Below, in pieces: positions 1 to 7,924 of a DNA stretch of 48,215 nt. The notes below the pieces were generated by a model. That model ran no database searches. It saw only the letters and a program-made list of their open reading frames with translations, and was not told where the DNA came from. The position numbers and the translations under genes are program-made. The stretch is from Erysipelotrichaceae bacterium (lineage in GTDB: Bacteria; Bacillota_I; Bacilli_A; RFN20; CAG-826), in contig SVBB01000010.1 in NCBI GenBank assembly GCA_015059105.1, positions 1 to 48,215 of the forward strand, written 5' to 3'. The first letter of the stretch is position 1; each line of letters starts with the position of its first letter.

Positions 1-112
1 GAGAAAGTTCCACAAAGAGAACTGTTTTCGCTATACAAATCAATATTTCTCTTGATTTCTAATAGTTAATAACCTCCATTTTTTCAAAAATATAGGTGTT
101 TTGCGTGTTTTT
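1..112. other. window edge, no gene identified
   Basis: No convincing gene is seen here. On the minus strand a GGAGG lies near 75-79, but the frames that follow it close quickly or begin only with TTG. A short inverted repeat (AGTTC at 6-10 with GAACT at 19-23) could be a weak hairpin; it has only a short T-run. No clear terminator for birA was found between its stop at 113 and the edge. Confidence 0.4.
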
Positions 113-823
113 TTATCGAATTTCATTAACTTCTGATGCGGATAAAGGGGTGATTTTTTCTCCCTTGCTCACGAGAAGTTCCCCGTTATCATTAATGTCT
201 AATGCAATACCTTCTTCTTCAATATTTGTGGTCGCATTAAAATAAGATATTTCTTTATTTTTTAAATAATTATGGTTATTGAATTCCTCAACGCACAAAC
301 TTTTAAGAGTTGGGAAATTCTTTAATTCTCTGACAACAAAGTTACATAGTTTATCTCTAATTGAATCGATGTCATATGTGCGGCCTGTTTCTAATGTCAA
401 TGAAGTTGCTGGGTGTTTGATTGCTTCGAAATTAATTTGGTTAACATTAAAGCCAATACCGATAACAACGTAGTCAGGCAACCTTCCTTGAAGTAAAATG
501 CCACATATTTTCTTGCCGTTAACATAAACGTCATTGGGCCATTTCAAAGAGATGTTGTCCTCTGAAGCATAACTCTTAAGGAAGTTAAGAATTATCACCC
601 CTGTGGCGATAGAAAGAAGTCTATAGGAATTAATAATATTTGGATCTTTGATAATGATCGAGAACAAAATATTCTCCGCGTTATTATCAATCCAAGAATG
701 TCCTGTGCGACCAATGCCGTTTGTTTGGTGGTCGGCAGAAAGGATGTCTAAATCATTGAACCATTCTGGGTGGTCCATCATATATCTAGATGTAGAGTCT
801 ATTGTTTCAACGTGTCTAATCAT
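113..823 (-). CDS. birA: biotin--[biotin carboxyl carrier protein] ligase
   Basis: BirA activates biotin with ATP to biotinyl-AMP and transfers it to the lysine of a biotin carrier domain in the cytoplasm. The sequence shows the two family signatures: a Gly/Arg-rich loop (GIGRTGHSW, near residue 40) and KWPND (near residue 95), followed by GILLQG and GIGFNVN. At 236 aa it is a group I enzyme: it lacks the N-terminal winged-helix DNA-binding domain, so it should not act as the biotin repressor. I chose the ATG at 823, which overlaps the stop of the upstream gene as ATGA; a TTG at 835 is also open but sits too close to its AGGA. The likely client is the biotin carrier encoded at 3558-3902, two transcription units away. 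Confidence 0.93.
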   Translation of the reverse strand: MIRHVETIDSTSRYMMDHPEWFNDLDILSADHQTNGIGRTGHSWIDNNAENILFSIIIKDPNIINSYRLLSIATGVIILNFLKSYASEDNISLKWPNDVYVNGKKICGILLQGRLPDYVVIGIGFNVNQINFEAIKHPATSLTLETGRTYDIDSIRDKLCNFVVRELKNFPTLKSLCVEEFNNHNYLKNKEISYFNATTNIEEEGIALDINDNGELLVSKGEKITPLSASEVNEIR

Positions 824-2151
824 GCTGTTGGCCAAGTCCTATTCGTTTTAAACCATTCAGTATCTTTTAAGATAACTGAGTTATTACTACCCGCGACCGT
901 GTATTCTTTGCCGTTCTCTGACTTGAAACAAATGTTTCCGTTCATTGATGTATAGCCAGTGTGTCCATCGGTTGTGACAGTAGTTACAAAAATATTTGAA
1001 GTATATTTGGCGATATTATTAATTGCTGTTTGGGTTGGAAATTGATTATCAACCGCTTTAGTGTATTCATCATTACCAGCGCAGCAACAAATACATACAT
1101 TTTCTGGTGTTATCTTAGATAATAGTGTATCTGTATTTGATGTTTTAGAACCATGGTGGCCGCCTTTAAACAATTGAACATGTGGTAATTCATTTAATTC
1201 CACTAAAGAGGCCTCGCCATCTTTTTCTAAGTCACCAGTAAATAAATAATGATTTTGGTTATTATGTGTGAATAAACAACAGACGGAATAATCGTTTTCA
1301 TCACTTGTTGTCTCATGGTAGAAACGTTGATCAAGAATTGTCATTTTCACATAATCATTGATGACATATTCTTTCTTTGCTCCATCGGTTTCTGCGATGC
1401 ATTGAGCGGCTGTATAATGATGTTCCATGTCGCCGCTTGCTAAAGCAGCATCTCTTTTTGTGACGTAGTTGTTGTATAAAGCGGTAGTAGCGTTTGTTAA
1501 TGCAAAGTCTATAAATGTTCCGATTTTATATGATTCAAAAATACCAGGAATTTTGGCAGTGCCAACAAAACCAGCGATGTGGTCTTTATGGGCGTGTGTC
1601 GCGATGACATATTCTAACTTGCCGTCTTCACGGTATTTGTTGACAAATTCTTTAATTGTACCCGCGCTGGATTGAATACTGCCAGCATCGATAAGGATAT
1701 CAACATCGCCAGCTTTAATATAAGTTGAGTCACCAGTGTTATAACAGCCTAATTCTAAGAAGTTAATGCTCATACCACTTGGAGTAGTTATTTTTGGGTC
1801 ATAAGTTGGTGATTCGCCACTAGAAGATGAGTCAGTTGAACTAGAAGAAATAGTTTCGCTTGACGAAGATTCGGCTGAACTAGAAATAGCTTGGCTTGAT
1901 GACGGATTAGAAGAGCTAGATATTACTTCACTAGATGTAGTTTCTGATGAACTGCTCGATCCTTGTGGAGAAACCTTATCCTTTATAAATAAGAAATAAA
2001 CCGCTAATCCGATACCAACTACTAATGCGATGATGATAACTGCGATAATAAAACCTTTTGGGTTCTTCTTCGCGGCTTTTGTAACTTGTTTTATTGCTTT
2101 CTTTTGGTATTTGGACGATGAATTTGATTTCTTTTTGCCGTTATTTGCCAT
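820..2151 (-). CDS. membrane-anchored extracellular metallo-beta-lactamase-fold hydrolase (ComEC-like domain)
   Basis: A 443-aa protein in three parts: a Lys-rich cytoplasmic start (1-33), one membrane helix (about 34-56), a Ser-rich stalk (about 64-113) and a metallo-beta-lactamase domain. The metal motif HxHxDH is seen as THAHKDH (His186, His188, Asp190, His191), with later TGDLE and GGHHGSK motifs typical of the ComEC/Rec2-type branch. Members of that branch cleave phosphodiesters or related bonds; the substrate here is unknown. The helix followed by a Ser/Thr/Glu stalk suggests the enzyme is displayed outside the cell. AGGAGG lies 6 nt before the ATG. It follows the 38-aa peptide gene and its stop overlaps birA by 4 bp. 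It is not ComEC itself: the multi-span competence domain is absent. Confidence 0.85.
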   Translation of the reverse strand: MANNGKKKSNSSSKYQKKAIKQVTKAAKKNPKGFIIAVIIIALVVGIGLAVYFLFIKDKVSPQGSSSSSETTSSEVISSSSNPSSSQAISSSAESSSSETISSSSTDSSSSGESPTYDPKITTPSGMSINFLELGCYNTGDSTYIKAGDVDILIDAGSIQSSAGTIKEFVNKYREDGKLEYVIATHAHKDHIAGFVGTAKIPGIFESYKIGTFIDFALTNATTALYNNYVTKRDAALASGDMEHHYTAAQCIAETDGAKKEYVINDYVKMTILDQRFYHETTSDENDYSVCCLFTHNNQNHYLFTGDLEKDGEASLVELNELPHVQLFKGGHHGSKTSNTDTLLSKITPENVCICCCAGNDEYTKAVDNQFPTQTAINNIAKYTSNIFVTTVTTDGHTGYTSMNGNICFKSENGKEYTVAGSNNSVILKDTEWFKTNRTWPTA

Positions 2152-2164
2152 ATCAAACCTCCTC

Positions 2165-2281
2165 CTAACGTGTTAATGCAATCGCTAAGGCAGGAGCAAT
2201 AAACATCGCTAATACGACAATAATAACGATGATGCGATAGATAATTTTTCTTGTCTTTTTCTTTTCTTCCTGATTAGCCAT
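2165..2281 (-). CDS. 38-aa single-span membrane peptide
   Basis: A short open frame begins MANQEEKKKTRK, continues as one hydrophobic helix (about residues 13-36) and ends LTR. Its stop lies 13 nt before the next gene's ATG, and the AGGAGG of that next gene overlaps the end, so the two are cotranscribed. There is no Shine-Dalgarno; a TAATAT box lies exactly 6 nt before the ATG, so the mRNA may be leaderless. The charged N-terminus followed by a helix resembles the first 56 residues of the downstream protein (which also begins MANNGKKK), so it may be a partner or a shortened relative of that anchor. Function unknown; found by reading the minus strand, not by homology. Confidence 0.6.
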   Translation of the reverse strand: MANQEEKKKTRKIIYRIIVIIVVLAMFIAPALAIALTR

Positions 2282-2284
2282 AAC

Positions 2285-2293
2285 ATTATATTA
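2285..2293 (-). promoter_or_regulatory. probable promoter of the 38-aa peptide/MBL/birA unit
   Basis: Minus strand reads TAATAT (2293-2288) and an overlapping TATAAT (2290-2285) just before the ATG at 2281. With TAATAT as the -10 box the spacing to the ATG is 6 nt, which would start the transcript on the start codon. Confidence 0.45.
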
Positions 2294-2299
2294 GTACAC

Positions 2300-2329
2300 T
2301 CAAAATAAAAACGCCACATATAGTGGCGT
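2300..2329 (-). terminator. intrinsic terminator of the pckA/oad operon
   Basis: A perfect 7-bp stem (ACGCCAC 2311-2317 with GTGGCGT 2323-2329, loop ATATA) is followed on the minus strand by TTTTTATTTTG. It lies just beyond the stop of the beta subunit and separates the decarboxylase operon from the birA unit. Confidence 0.9.
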
Positions 2330-2355
2330 AATTTATGTTTTTTCTCCCTCTTATA

Positions 2356-3552
2356 TTATAGGAAGATGGCCATTAAAATACCGGCAGCAATTGCGCTTCC
2401 AATAACACCAGCGACGTTTGGTCCCATCGCATGCATTAATAAGAAGTTGCTAGGATCTTCTTTTTGTCCTTCTCTTTGAACGACACGAGCTGCCATTGGA
2501 ACAGCAGATACACCAGCGATACCAATCATTGGGTTAACTTTACCTTTTGTAAGTACACACATGAGTTTGCCACCAAGAAGTCCGCTTATACCAGCGAGGA
2601 TGAATGCTCCGATACCTAAAGCGAAAATCTTAAGAGTTTCCACAGTTAAGAATGCGGCACCTTGAGCAGTTGCACCAACGGATAAACCTAAGGCGATTGT
2701 GCAAATATATAATAATGCGTTTGCGACTGTGTGGACTAAGTTTGGAACTAAGCCAGATTCTTTGATTAAGTTACCGAGCATCAAGCAACCGATAAGTGGA
2801 GTAGCACCTGGAACGATCAACGCGACGATGAGAGTAACGATGATTGGGAAGAGAATTTTTTCACGCTTGGAAACCTCTCTTAATTGCTCCATCTTAATCT
2901 TTCTTTCTTTTTTAGTAGTAAAGAGCTTGATGATAGGTGGGAAAATAACTGGCACTAAAGCCATGTAGGAATAGGCTGCTAATGCAATTGGGGCTAATAA
3001 GTTTAATGAAGCGCCACCAGAAGCATTTAACATCTTGGAGGAGACCAAGATAGCAGTTGGACCATCCGCGCCACCAATAATGCCAATAGAAGCCGCTTCG
3101 TAGCCGTTAAATCCTAAAGCAATTGCTAGGAAGAAAGCGGCAAAGATACCAATTTGGGCAGCCGCACCTAATAACATTGTCTTCTTATTAGAAATAAGTG
3201 GGCCAAAGTCTGTTGTCGCACCGATACCGAGGAAGATCAAACATGGATATATTTCATATTTAACTCCGTAATACAGGTATCCGAGCAGTCCAGAATATTG
3301 GTAATCAACAATAGTTCCTTCCGCGTCAGTAATTGCTTCTTTAGCAAAGATATGCGCGCCAGGAATGTTGGTGAGGATGATACCAAAGGAGATAGGTATC
3401 AATAAATAAGGTTCAAATTTGAATACTAAGGCGAGTACGAGGAAAAACACTCCAACGAGAATCATTATCAAATTCATCCAACCGCCGTTTTGGAAGAATC
3501 CGGCAACTCCGCTGGTCTCAAAGAACTCACCGATTAAAGACCAGATATTCAT
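2356..3552 (-). CDS. oadB: sodium-translocating oxaloacetate decarboxylase, beta subunit
   Basis: The beta subunit is the membrane channel of biotin-dependent Na+ pumps: it decarboxylates carboxybiotin and couples this to Na+ export. The 398-aa protein has about ten membrane helices and the family motif GGADGPTAI (near residue 160), which carries the Asp needed for Na+ and proton movement, plus a conserved C-terminal GPNVAGVIGSA. Length is normal for the family (about 375-430). Only 5 nt separate it from the biotin carrier stop and no Shine-Dalgarno is evident, so translation is probably coupled. It is last in the operon pckA-oadA-oadG-carrier-oadB and is followed by a terminator. By sequence alone it could equally be a beta subunit of methylmalonyl- or glutaconyl-CoA decarboxylase; the alpha subunit in the operon settles on oxaloacetate/pyruvate chemistry. 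Confidence 0.93.
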   Translation of the reverse strand: MNIWSLIGEFFETSGVAGFFQNGGWMNLIMILVGVFFLVLALVFKFEPYLLIPISFGIILTNIPGAHIFAKEAITDAEGTIVDYQYSGLLGYLYYGVKYEIYPCLIFLGIGATTDFGPLISNKKTMLLGAAAQIGIFAAFFLAIALGFNGYEAASIGIIGGADGPTAILVSSKMLNASGGASLNLLAPIALAAYSYMALVPVIFPPIIKLFTTKKERKIKMEQLREVSKREKILFPIIVTLIVALIVPGATPLIGCLMLGNLIKESGLVPNLVHTVANALLYICTIALGLSVGATAQGAAFLTVETLKIFALGIGAFILAGISGLLGGKLMCVLTKGKVNPMIGIAGVSAVPMAARVVQREGQKEDPSNFLLMHAMGPNVAGVIGSAIAAGILMAIFL

Positions 3553-3557
3553 GTTTA

Positions 3558-3902
3558 CTATTCTAATGTGATAAGTGGTTCGCCATTATTGACGGAATTA
3601 CCGACTTTAGTGACGATGGAAGCAACTTTACCAGCGATTGGTGAAGGAACTTCGTTTTCGAGTTTCATCGCTTCGACAACAGCGACGACATCACCAACTT
3701 TGATAGTGTCGCCAACTTTAACTTTGATAGCGACGATCTTACCAGCAATTGGGGCGTTGACGCTTTGTCCACCAGTGGCTTTGACTGGTTCAGATTTGGC
3801 TTCTTGTTTTGCTTCAACAGCGACACTGCCAGCTTTTTCACTGACGGCTTCAAGTTCGACTTCGTAAACTTTTCCGTTTACCTTAACACGATAAGTTTTC
3901 AT
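3558..3902 (-). CDS. biotin carrier protein of the decarboxylase
   Basis: A 114-aa acyl-carrier-like protein with a biotinyl domain in its C-terminal 70 residues. The biotinylation motif EAMKLENEV places biotin on Lys80, flanked by the usual hairpin repeats (PIAGKIVAIKVKVGD and its symmetric partner PIAGKVASIVTKVG). Residues 20-48 form a flexible Ala/Glu/Lys-rich linker, and the first 15 residues resemble the start of carrier subunits. In many organisms this domain is fused to the alpha subunit; here it is separate. It starts 1 nt into the stop of oadG (TAATG) and precedes oadB by 5 nt. BirA in the adjacent unit is the expected modifying enzyme. A lipoyl domain is unlikely because the motif is the biotin-type AMKL. 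Confidence 0.95.
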   Translation of the reverse strand: MKTYRVKVNGKVYEVELEAVSEKAGSVAVEAKQEAKSEPVKATGGQSVNAPIAGKIVAIKVKVGDTIKVGDVVAVVEAMKLENEVPSPIAGKVASIVTKVGNSVNNGEPLITLE

Positions 3903-4231
3903 TATTTTATCTCCTTTACACTTACTAATTTGACGTCTTGTTTAATTTCGTTTTGATAATCGATTGTGGCCACGAGGACGGCAGCGACCATATCTTCATC
4001 ATTTTCATTAAATTGTGTAGGTTTTGCAGCGATTTCTTCAACTTTTACAGGTTTTTTTGCTGCATCAATCTCTTTTTTGAGATCGATATAACCCAAGGCT
4101 TTGAACACTAAGTGGGTAATTAAGATGATCGCTCCTAGGATTAAGAAGACCATCAATATTGCCACGACAGCAGCGATTGCAGAATCGCCCCATTGGTAAG
4201 TTTTGCTACCATCCATAACTGCGTAAATCAT
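3902..4231 (-). CDS. oadG: oxaloacetate decarboxylase gamma-chain-like protein
   Basis: A 109-aa protein with one membrane helix (about residues 20-45, AAVVAILMVFLILGAIILITHLVF) and a charged cytoplasmic tail, the layout of OadG, which holds the alpha and beta subunits together. The call rests on this topology and on its place between the alpha subunit and the biotin carrier; the sequence itself is not highly conserved in this family. The tail lacks the His-rich metal-binding end known from Klebsiella OadG. The stop overlaps the ATG of the carrier gene by one base. Confidence 0.8.
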   Translation of the reverse strand: MIYAVMDGSKTYQWGDSAIAAVVAILMVFLILGAIILITHLVFKALGYIDLKKEIDAAKKPVKVEEIAAKPTQFNENDEDMVAAVLVATIDYQNEIKQDVKLVSVKEIK

Positions 4232-4241
4232 AACTTACCTC

Positions 4242-5630
4242 CTAGACATATAAGTTGAATTCCACAACTTCATCTTGCTCTTCAACTTTTGGAGCGTATT
4301 TCTTTTTGAGGAATTCTGTTGCAACCGCTTCGAATAAGGCGAGAGACAATACATCTTCATCACATTTCGCGATGTCTTTATATTTCTCTTTCAAAGCTTC
4401 GAATTCTGGTTCTAATAAATCGGCAGGACGACATTTGATAATTTCATCATCGCCGACGATTTGTTTTAAGATTTTTGGATCAACTGGAGCTGGCCATTGA
4501 CCATATCGTCCATGGCAGTAATCCTTGATTTCTTTAGCGACCATCTTATAACGTTGACCGCTTAAGACGTTTAAGACCGCTTGAGTACCAACCATTTGTG
4601 ATAGTGGAGTGACGAGTGGTGGATAGCCTAAGTCTTTTCTAACGTTAGGAATTTCTTTTAACACTTCATCATATCTATCCATCGCGTTTTGTTCTTTGAG
4701 CTGGCTAGTTAAGTTAGATAACATACCACCTGGAACTTGGTACTTTAAGATGTTTGGATTGACGGACAACGATTTGACAGTCATCTTGCCGTTATTGAGA
4801 TTTTTGGTTTTAATCTTCTCTAATAATGGTTCGGCTTCAAACATCTTCTCTTTATCGAGTTTTGGATCGTATTTAGTGCCCGCTAAGGCGACATTCATCG
4901 CTTGTGCGCTTGGTTGACCAGTGCCGTTAGAAAGTGGGGTGACAGAGCAGTCGATGATATCACAACCCGCTTCAATAGCGGCCATATAAGTCATTTCACA
5001 AATGCCACCAGTGCAGTGTGAGTGCAACTCTAATGGTAATTTGGTGTTTTTCTTTAAAGCAGTGAATAACGCTTTTGCGTCTTGAGGGGTGAGAACACCC
5101 GCCATATCTTTGATACAGATTGAATCTGCACCTAATTCTTTTTCAATTCTTTTCGCTAAATCAGCATAGTATTCCACAGTGTGTACTGGGGAAGTGGTAT
5201 AGCTTAAAGCGATTTGGCAGTGGCCGCCATATTTCTTAGTGGAAACAACTGCTTGTTTTAAATTTCTTAAATCATTAAGAGCATCGAAAACACGAATGAT
5301 ATCAATGCCGTTTTCAATGGATTTCTTACAGAACATATCGACGACATCGTCGGAATAGTGACGATATCCTAAAATGTTTTGTCCTCTGAAAAGCATTTGA
5401 AGTTTGGTGTTTGGACAAGCTTTTCTAATCGCTCTTAATCTCTCCCATGGATCTTCGTTTAAAAATCTAAGGCAGGCATCAAAAGTCGCGCCTCCCCAAA
5501 CTTCTAACGCATAGAATCCGGCTTTATCGAGAATTGGAGCAACAGAAAGTATTTCTTCTGTCGTCATTCTTGTGGCGAATAACGATTGGTGAGCATCTCT
5601 TAATGTGGTGTCGACTATTTTGACTCCCAT
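4242..5630 (-). CDS. oadA: oxaloacetate decarboxylase alpha subunit / pyruvate carboxyltransferase domain
   Basis: The carboxyltransferase moves CO2 from oxaloacetate to carrier biotin, releasing pyruvate. Seen motifs: DTTLRDAHQS at residues 7-16 (metal Asp and substrate-binding residues), GGATFDACLRFL near 41, CIKDMAGVL near 172 (the carbamylatable or catalytic Lys), and the ELHSHCTGG metal histidines near 201. At 462 aa it contains the TIM barrel and the conserved C-terminal domain but ends (FNLYV) before any biotin domain, which is supplied by the separate 114-aa carrier. AAAGGAG lies 6 nt upstream of the ATG, only 14 nt after pckA. Because alpha subunits of pyruvate carboxylase type B look alike, the direction of catalysis is inferred from the co-encoded beta subunit. 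Confidence 0.93.
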   Translation of the reverse strand: MGVKIVDTTLRDAHQSLFATRMTTEEILSVAPILDKAGFYALEVWGGATFDACLRFLNEDPWERLRAIRKACPNTKLQMLFRGQNILGYRHYSDDVVDMFCKKSIENGIDIIRVFDALNDLRNLKQAVVSTKKYGGHCQIALSYTTSPVHTVEYYADLAKRIEKELGADSICIKDMAGVLTPQDAKALFTALKKNTKLPLELHSHCTGGICEMTYMAAIEAGCDIIDCSVTPLSNGTGQPSAQAMNVALAGTKYDPKLDKEKMFEAEPLLEKIKTKNLNNGKMTVKSLSVNPNILKYQVPGGMLSNLTSQLKEQNAMDRYDEVLKEIPNVRKDLGYPPLVTPLSQMVGTQAVLNVLSGQRYKMVAKEIKDYCHGRYGQWPAPVDPKILKQIVGDDEIIKCRPADLLEPEFEALKEKYKDIAKCDEDVLSLALFEAVATEFLKKKYAPKVEEQDEVVEFNLYV

Positions 5631-5644
5631 GTTATGCTCCTTTC

Positions 5645-7252
5645 TTATTCGGCGTGTGGGCCTGCTTTCACGAGTGCTTTACCAGCATCGTTAGTTTCAT
5701 ATTTCTTGAAGTTCTTTTGGAATCTAGAAGCTAAGTCTTGTGCTTTGTTGTTCCAATCTTGAACGTTCGCGTAAGTATCTCTTGGGTCTAAGATCTTTGG
5801 ATCAACACCTGGAAGTTCAGTTGGGACTTCAAAGTCAAAGACTGGAATCTTCTTAGTTGGGGCTTTAGTGATAGAACCATCTAAGATGGCATCGATGATA
5901 CCACGAGTATCTTTAATGGAGATACGTTTACCAGTACCGTTCCAACCAGTGTTGACTAAGTAGGCTTTCGCGCCTGTGATAGCCATATGTTTGACTAATT
6001 CTTCACCGTATTTAGTTGGGTGTAATTCAAGGAAGGCTTGACCGAAGCAAGCAGAGAATGTTGGAGTTGGTTCGGTGATACCTCTTTCAGTACCAGCGAG
6101 TTTGGCTGTAAAGCCGCTTAAGAAATAATATTGAGTTTGTTCTGGAGTTAAGATTGAGACTGGTGGGAGCACGCCGAAGGCATCTGCAGAAAGGAAGATG
6201 ACGTTTTGAGCGTGTGGGCCATGGGAGATTGGTTTAACAATCTTTTCAATGTGGTTGATTGGGTAGGAAACACGAGTGTTTTCAGTGACGGACTTGTCAG
6301 CGAAATTACAAACGCCTTTTTCATCAACAGTGACGTTTTCTAATAAGGCATCTCTACGGATGGCTCTATAGATATCTGGTTCACTTTCTTTATCGAGGTT
6401 GATAACTTTTGCATAGCAACCACCTTCGAGGTTGAAGACACCGTTATCATCCCAGCCGTGTTCATCATCACCGATTAATAATCTTTTTGGATCAGTGGAT
6501 AATGTAGTTTTACCAGTTCCGGATAAACCGAAGAAGATGGCTGTGTTTTTACCGTTCATATCAGTGTTAGCGGAGCAGTGCATGGAAGCGATACCTTTTA
6601 ATGGTAAGTAGTAGTTCATCATAGAGAACATACCTTTCTTCATTTCACCGCCGTACCAAGTATTTAAGATGACTTGTTCTTTGCTAGTGATGTTGAAGGC
6701 GACACATGTTTCACTGTTTAAACCTAATTCTTTATAATTGCTAACCTTAGCTTTAGAAGCAGCGTAGACGATGAAGTCTGGTTCAAAGTTCTTTAATTCT
6801 TCTTCGTTTGGTTTGATGAACATGTTTCTAACGAAGTGGGCTTGCCATGCGACTTCCATGATGAATCTGACTGCCATTCTAGTGTCAGCATTAGCGCCAC
6901 AGAAAGCATCGACGACGAATAATCTCTTGTTGGATAATTCTTCTTTTGCTAATCCTTTGACTTCTTCCCAAACTTCTTGACTCATTGGGTGGTTATCGTT
7001 TGGATATTCTGGGGATGTCCACCAGACAGTGTTCTTTGAATTTTCATCGACAACGAGGTATTTATCTTTTGGGGAACGACCTGTATAGATACCAGTCATA
7101 ACGTTGACAGCACCCAATTCAGTTAATTGGCCCTTTTCATAACCTGTTAATTCTTTCTTCATCTCTTCTTCGAATAATAATTCGTAGGAAGGATTGTAAA
7201 CGATTTCACGTGTGCCGTGAATACCGTATTTGCTAAGATCAATCTTGCTCAT
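5645..7252 (-). CDS. pckA: phosphoenolpyruvate carboxykinase (ATP)
   Basis: ATP-type PEPCK interconverts oxaloacetate + ATP and PEP + CO2 + ADP in the cytoplasm. Seen: substrate loop TGRSPKDKY near residue 55, kinase-1a (P-loop) GLSGTGKTT near 230, kinase-2 LIGDDEHGW near 250, and the metal-binding WYGGEMKKG region. I place the start at the ATG at 7252 ([10 protein letters not shown]), which has AAGGAG 10 nt upstream and gives 535 aa, the usual size; the open frame reaches 7312 but that part would overlap the promoter. It leads an operon with the Na+-pumping oxaloacetate decarboxylase, 14 nt downstream. In this setting the enzyme may run towards oxaloacetate and ATP, as in fermenters, rather than in gluconeogenesis; this is inference. 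Confidence 0.96.
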   Translation of the reverse strand: MSKIDLSKYGIHGTREIVYNPSYELLFEEEMKKELTGYEKGQLTELGAVNVMTGIYTGRSPKDKYLVVDENSKNTVWWTSPEYPNDNHPMSQEVWEEVKGLAKEELSNKRLFVVDAFCGANADTRMAVRFIMEVAWQAHFVRNMFIKPNEEELKNFEPDFIVYAASKAKVSNYKELGLNSETCVAFNITSKEQVILNTWYGGEMKKGMFSMMNYYLPLKGIASMHCSANTDMNGKNTAIFFGLSGTGKTTLSTDPKRLLIGDDEHGWDDNGVFNLEGGCYAKVINLDKESEPDIYRAIRRDALLENVTVDEKGVCNFADKSVTENTRVSYPINHIEKIVKPISHGPHAQNVIFLSADAFGVLPPVSILTPEQTQYYFLSGFTAKLAGTERGITEPTPTFSACFGQAFLELHPTKYGEELVKHMAITGAKAYLVNTGWNGTGKRISIKDTRGIIDAILDGSITKAPTKKIPVFDFEVPTELPGVDPKILDPRDTYANVQDWNNKAQDLASRFQKNFKKYETNDAGKALVKAGPHAE

Positions 7253-7312
7253 ATTTTTAAAACTCCTTATGTTTTTACGGGCATTTTTTTCAAAAGCCCC
7301 AATCGAAAACAT

Positions 7313-7340
7313 ATTATCACAACAATATTGATATTATCAA
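7313..7340 (-). promoter_or_regulatory. promoter of the pckA operon
   Basis: Minus strand reads TTGATA (7340-7335), 16 nt, then GATAAT (7318-7313), preceded by TGT, an extended -10. The predicted start near 7306 gives a leader of about 54 nt that contains the AAGGAG of pckA. The -35 box lies inside a 15-bp palindrome. Confidence 0.65.
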
Positions 7341-7341
7341 T
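7327..7341. promoter_or_regulatory. 15-bp palindrome over the pckA -35 box
   Basis: ATTGATA-T-TATCAAT is a perfect inverted repeat around a single central base. Its position over the -35 hexamer is where a repressor would block polymerase. No regulator gene is adjacent. At this AT content a chance palindrome is possible. Confidence 0.45.
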
Positions 7342-7418
7342 AAAGACGATTATATTTTTAAAGCTGTTTTTATAAATGGAACGAAATGCACATATTATCT
7401 CCGTTTTTCTTTATAGGG

Positions 7419-7427
7419 TGGTATAAA
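7419..7427 (+). promoter_or_regulatory. extended -10 promoter, leaderless candidate
   Basis: TGG-TATAAA is an extended -10 element whose last base is 6 nt before the ATG at 7434, so transcription should start on the start codon. An AGGGTGG overlaps just upstream (7415-7420) but is 13 nt from the ATG, too far for a good Shine-Dalgarno. Confidence 0.6.
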
Positions 7428-7433
7428 TAAAGT

Positions 7434-7859
7434 ATGAAGAAGACAAATTTTGATTACGTGAGAATATTTACTATTGCGATAATGGTTATTGTTTTGGCAA
7501 TGACTTTTATCCCAATAAATCCATGGTCAACACCGCCTCAACATAGTGAAACCGTAAGTTACAAATTGTATTCGTTCTTTGAAAATGTCGTCAATGCTGC
7601 ACGGTCGTCATACCCGTTTGTTGTTGCCTTTGGTATCTTGTTCTATCTTGCTACTATAGCGGCGATCGTGTTTTTGCTTCTTAATAAAAGAAACATTTAC
7701 TTGGCCTCTCTCGCAATTGGCATGTTCTGTATGACACCATTTCTTTATCCCTTGTTTCTTTCTATGTATTTCGCTCTGGGTGTGATTTTGATATACGTTG
7801 TCTTAATCATTTTCGAGTTAATTGTTAGATATAAATATCAGGTCAACATGAACAAATAG
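7434..7859 (+). CDS. four-helix membrane protein, unknown function (copy 1 of a tandem pair)
   Basis: A 141-aa hydrophobic protein with about four membrane helices (near residues 10-28, 60-82, 88-105, 108-130) and a short outer loop after the first helix. I do not recognise a named family. It resembles the next gene in layout and in short signatures: a first helix ending FIPINPW (FIPICPG in the neighbour) and a central LLNKRNIY (LFNKKSIF in the neighbour). The two look like a tandem duplication. It is transcribed divergently from pckA from a promoter that abuts its ATG. No catalytic motif is visible. Confidence 0.7.
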   Translation: MKKTNFDYVRIFTIAIMVIVLAMTFIPINPWSTPPQHSETVSYKLYSFFENVVNAARSSYPFVVAFGILFYLATIAAIVFLLLNKRNIYLASLAIGMFCMTPFLYPLFLSMYFALGVILIYVVLIIFELIVRYKYQVNMNK

Positions 7860-7924
7860 TATAAAAAACCACGAGCAATGATTGATATATTTCTTTTTCT
7901 TTCCTTTTGTTTCAAAATATAGTC

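Noticed and set aside
6..23. AGTTC/GAACT inverted repeat at the left edge as a terminator
   Set aside because: The stem is only 5 bp with an 8-nt loop and a short T-run; too weak to call.
3558..3902. Carrier protein considered as a lipoyl protein
   Set aside because: The motif is EAMKLENEV, the biotin type, and neighbours are biotin-dependent enzymes with BirA nearby.
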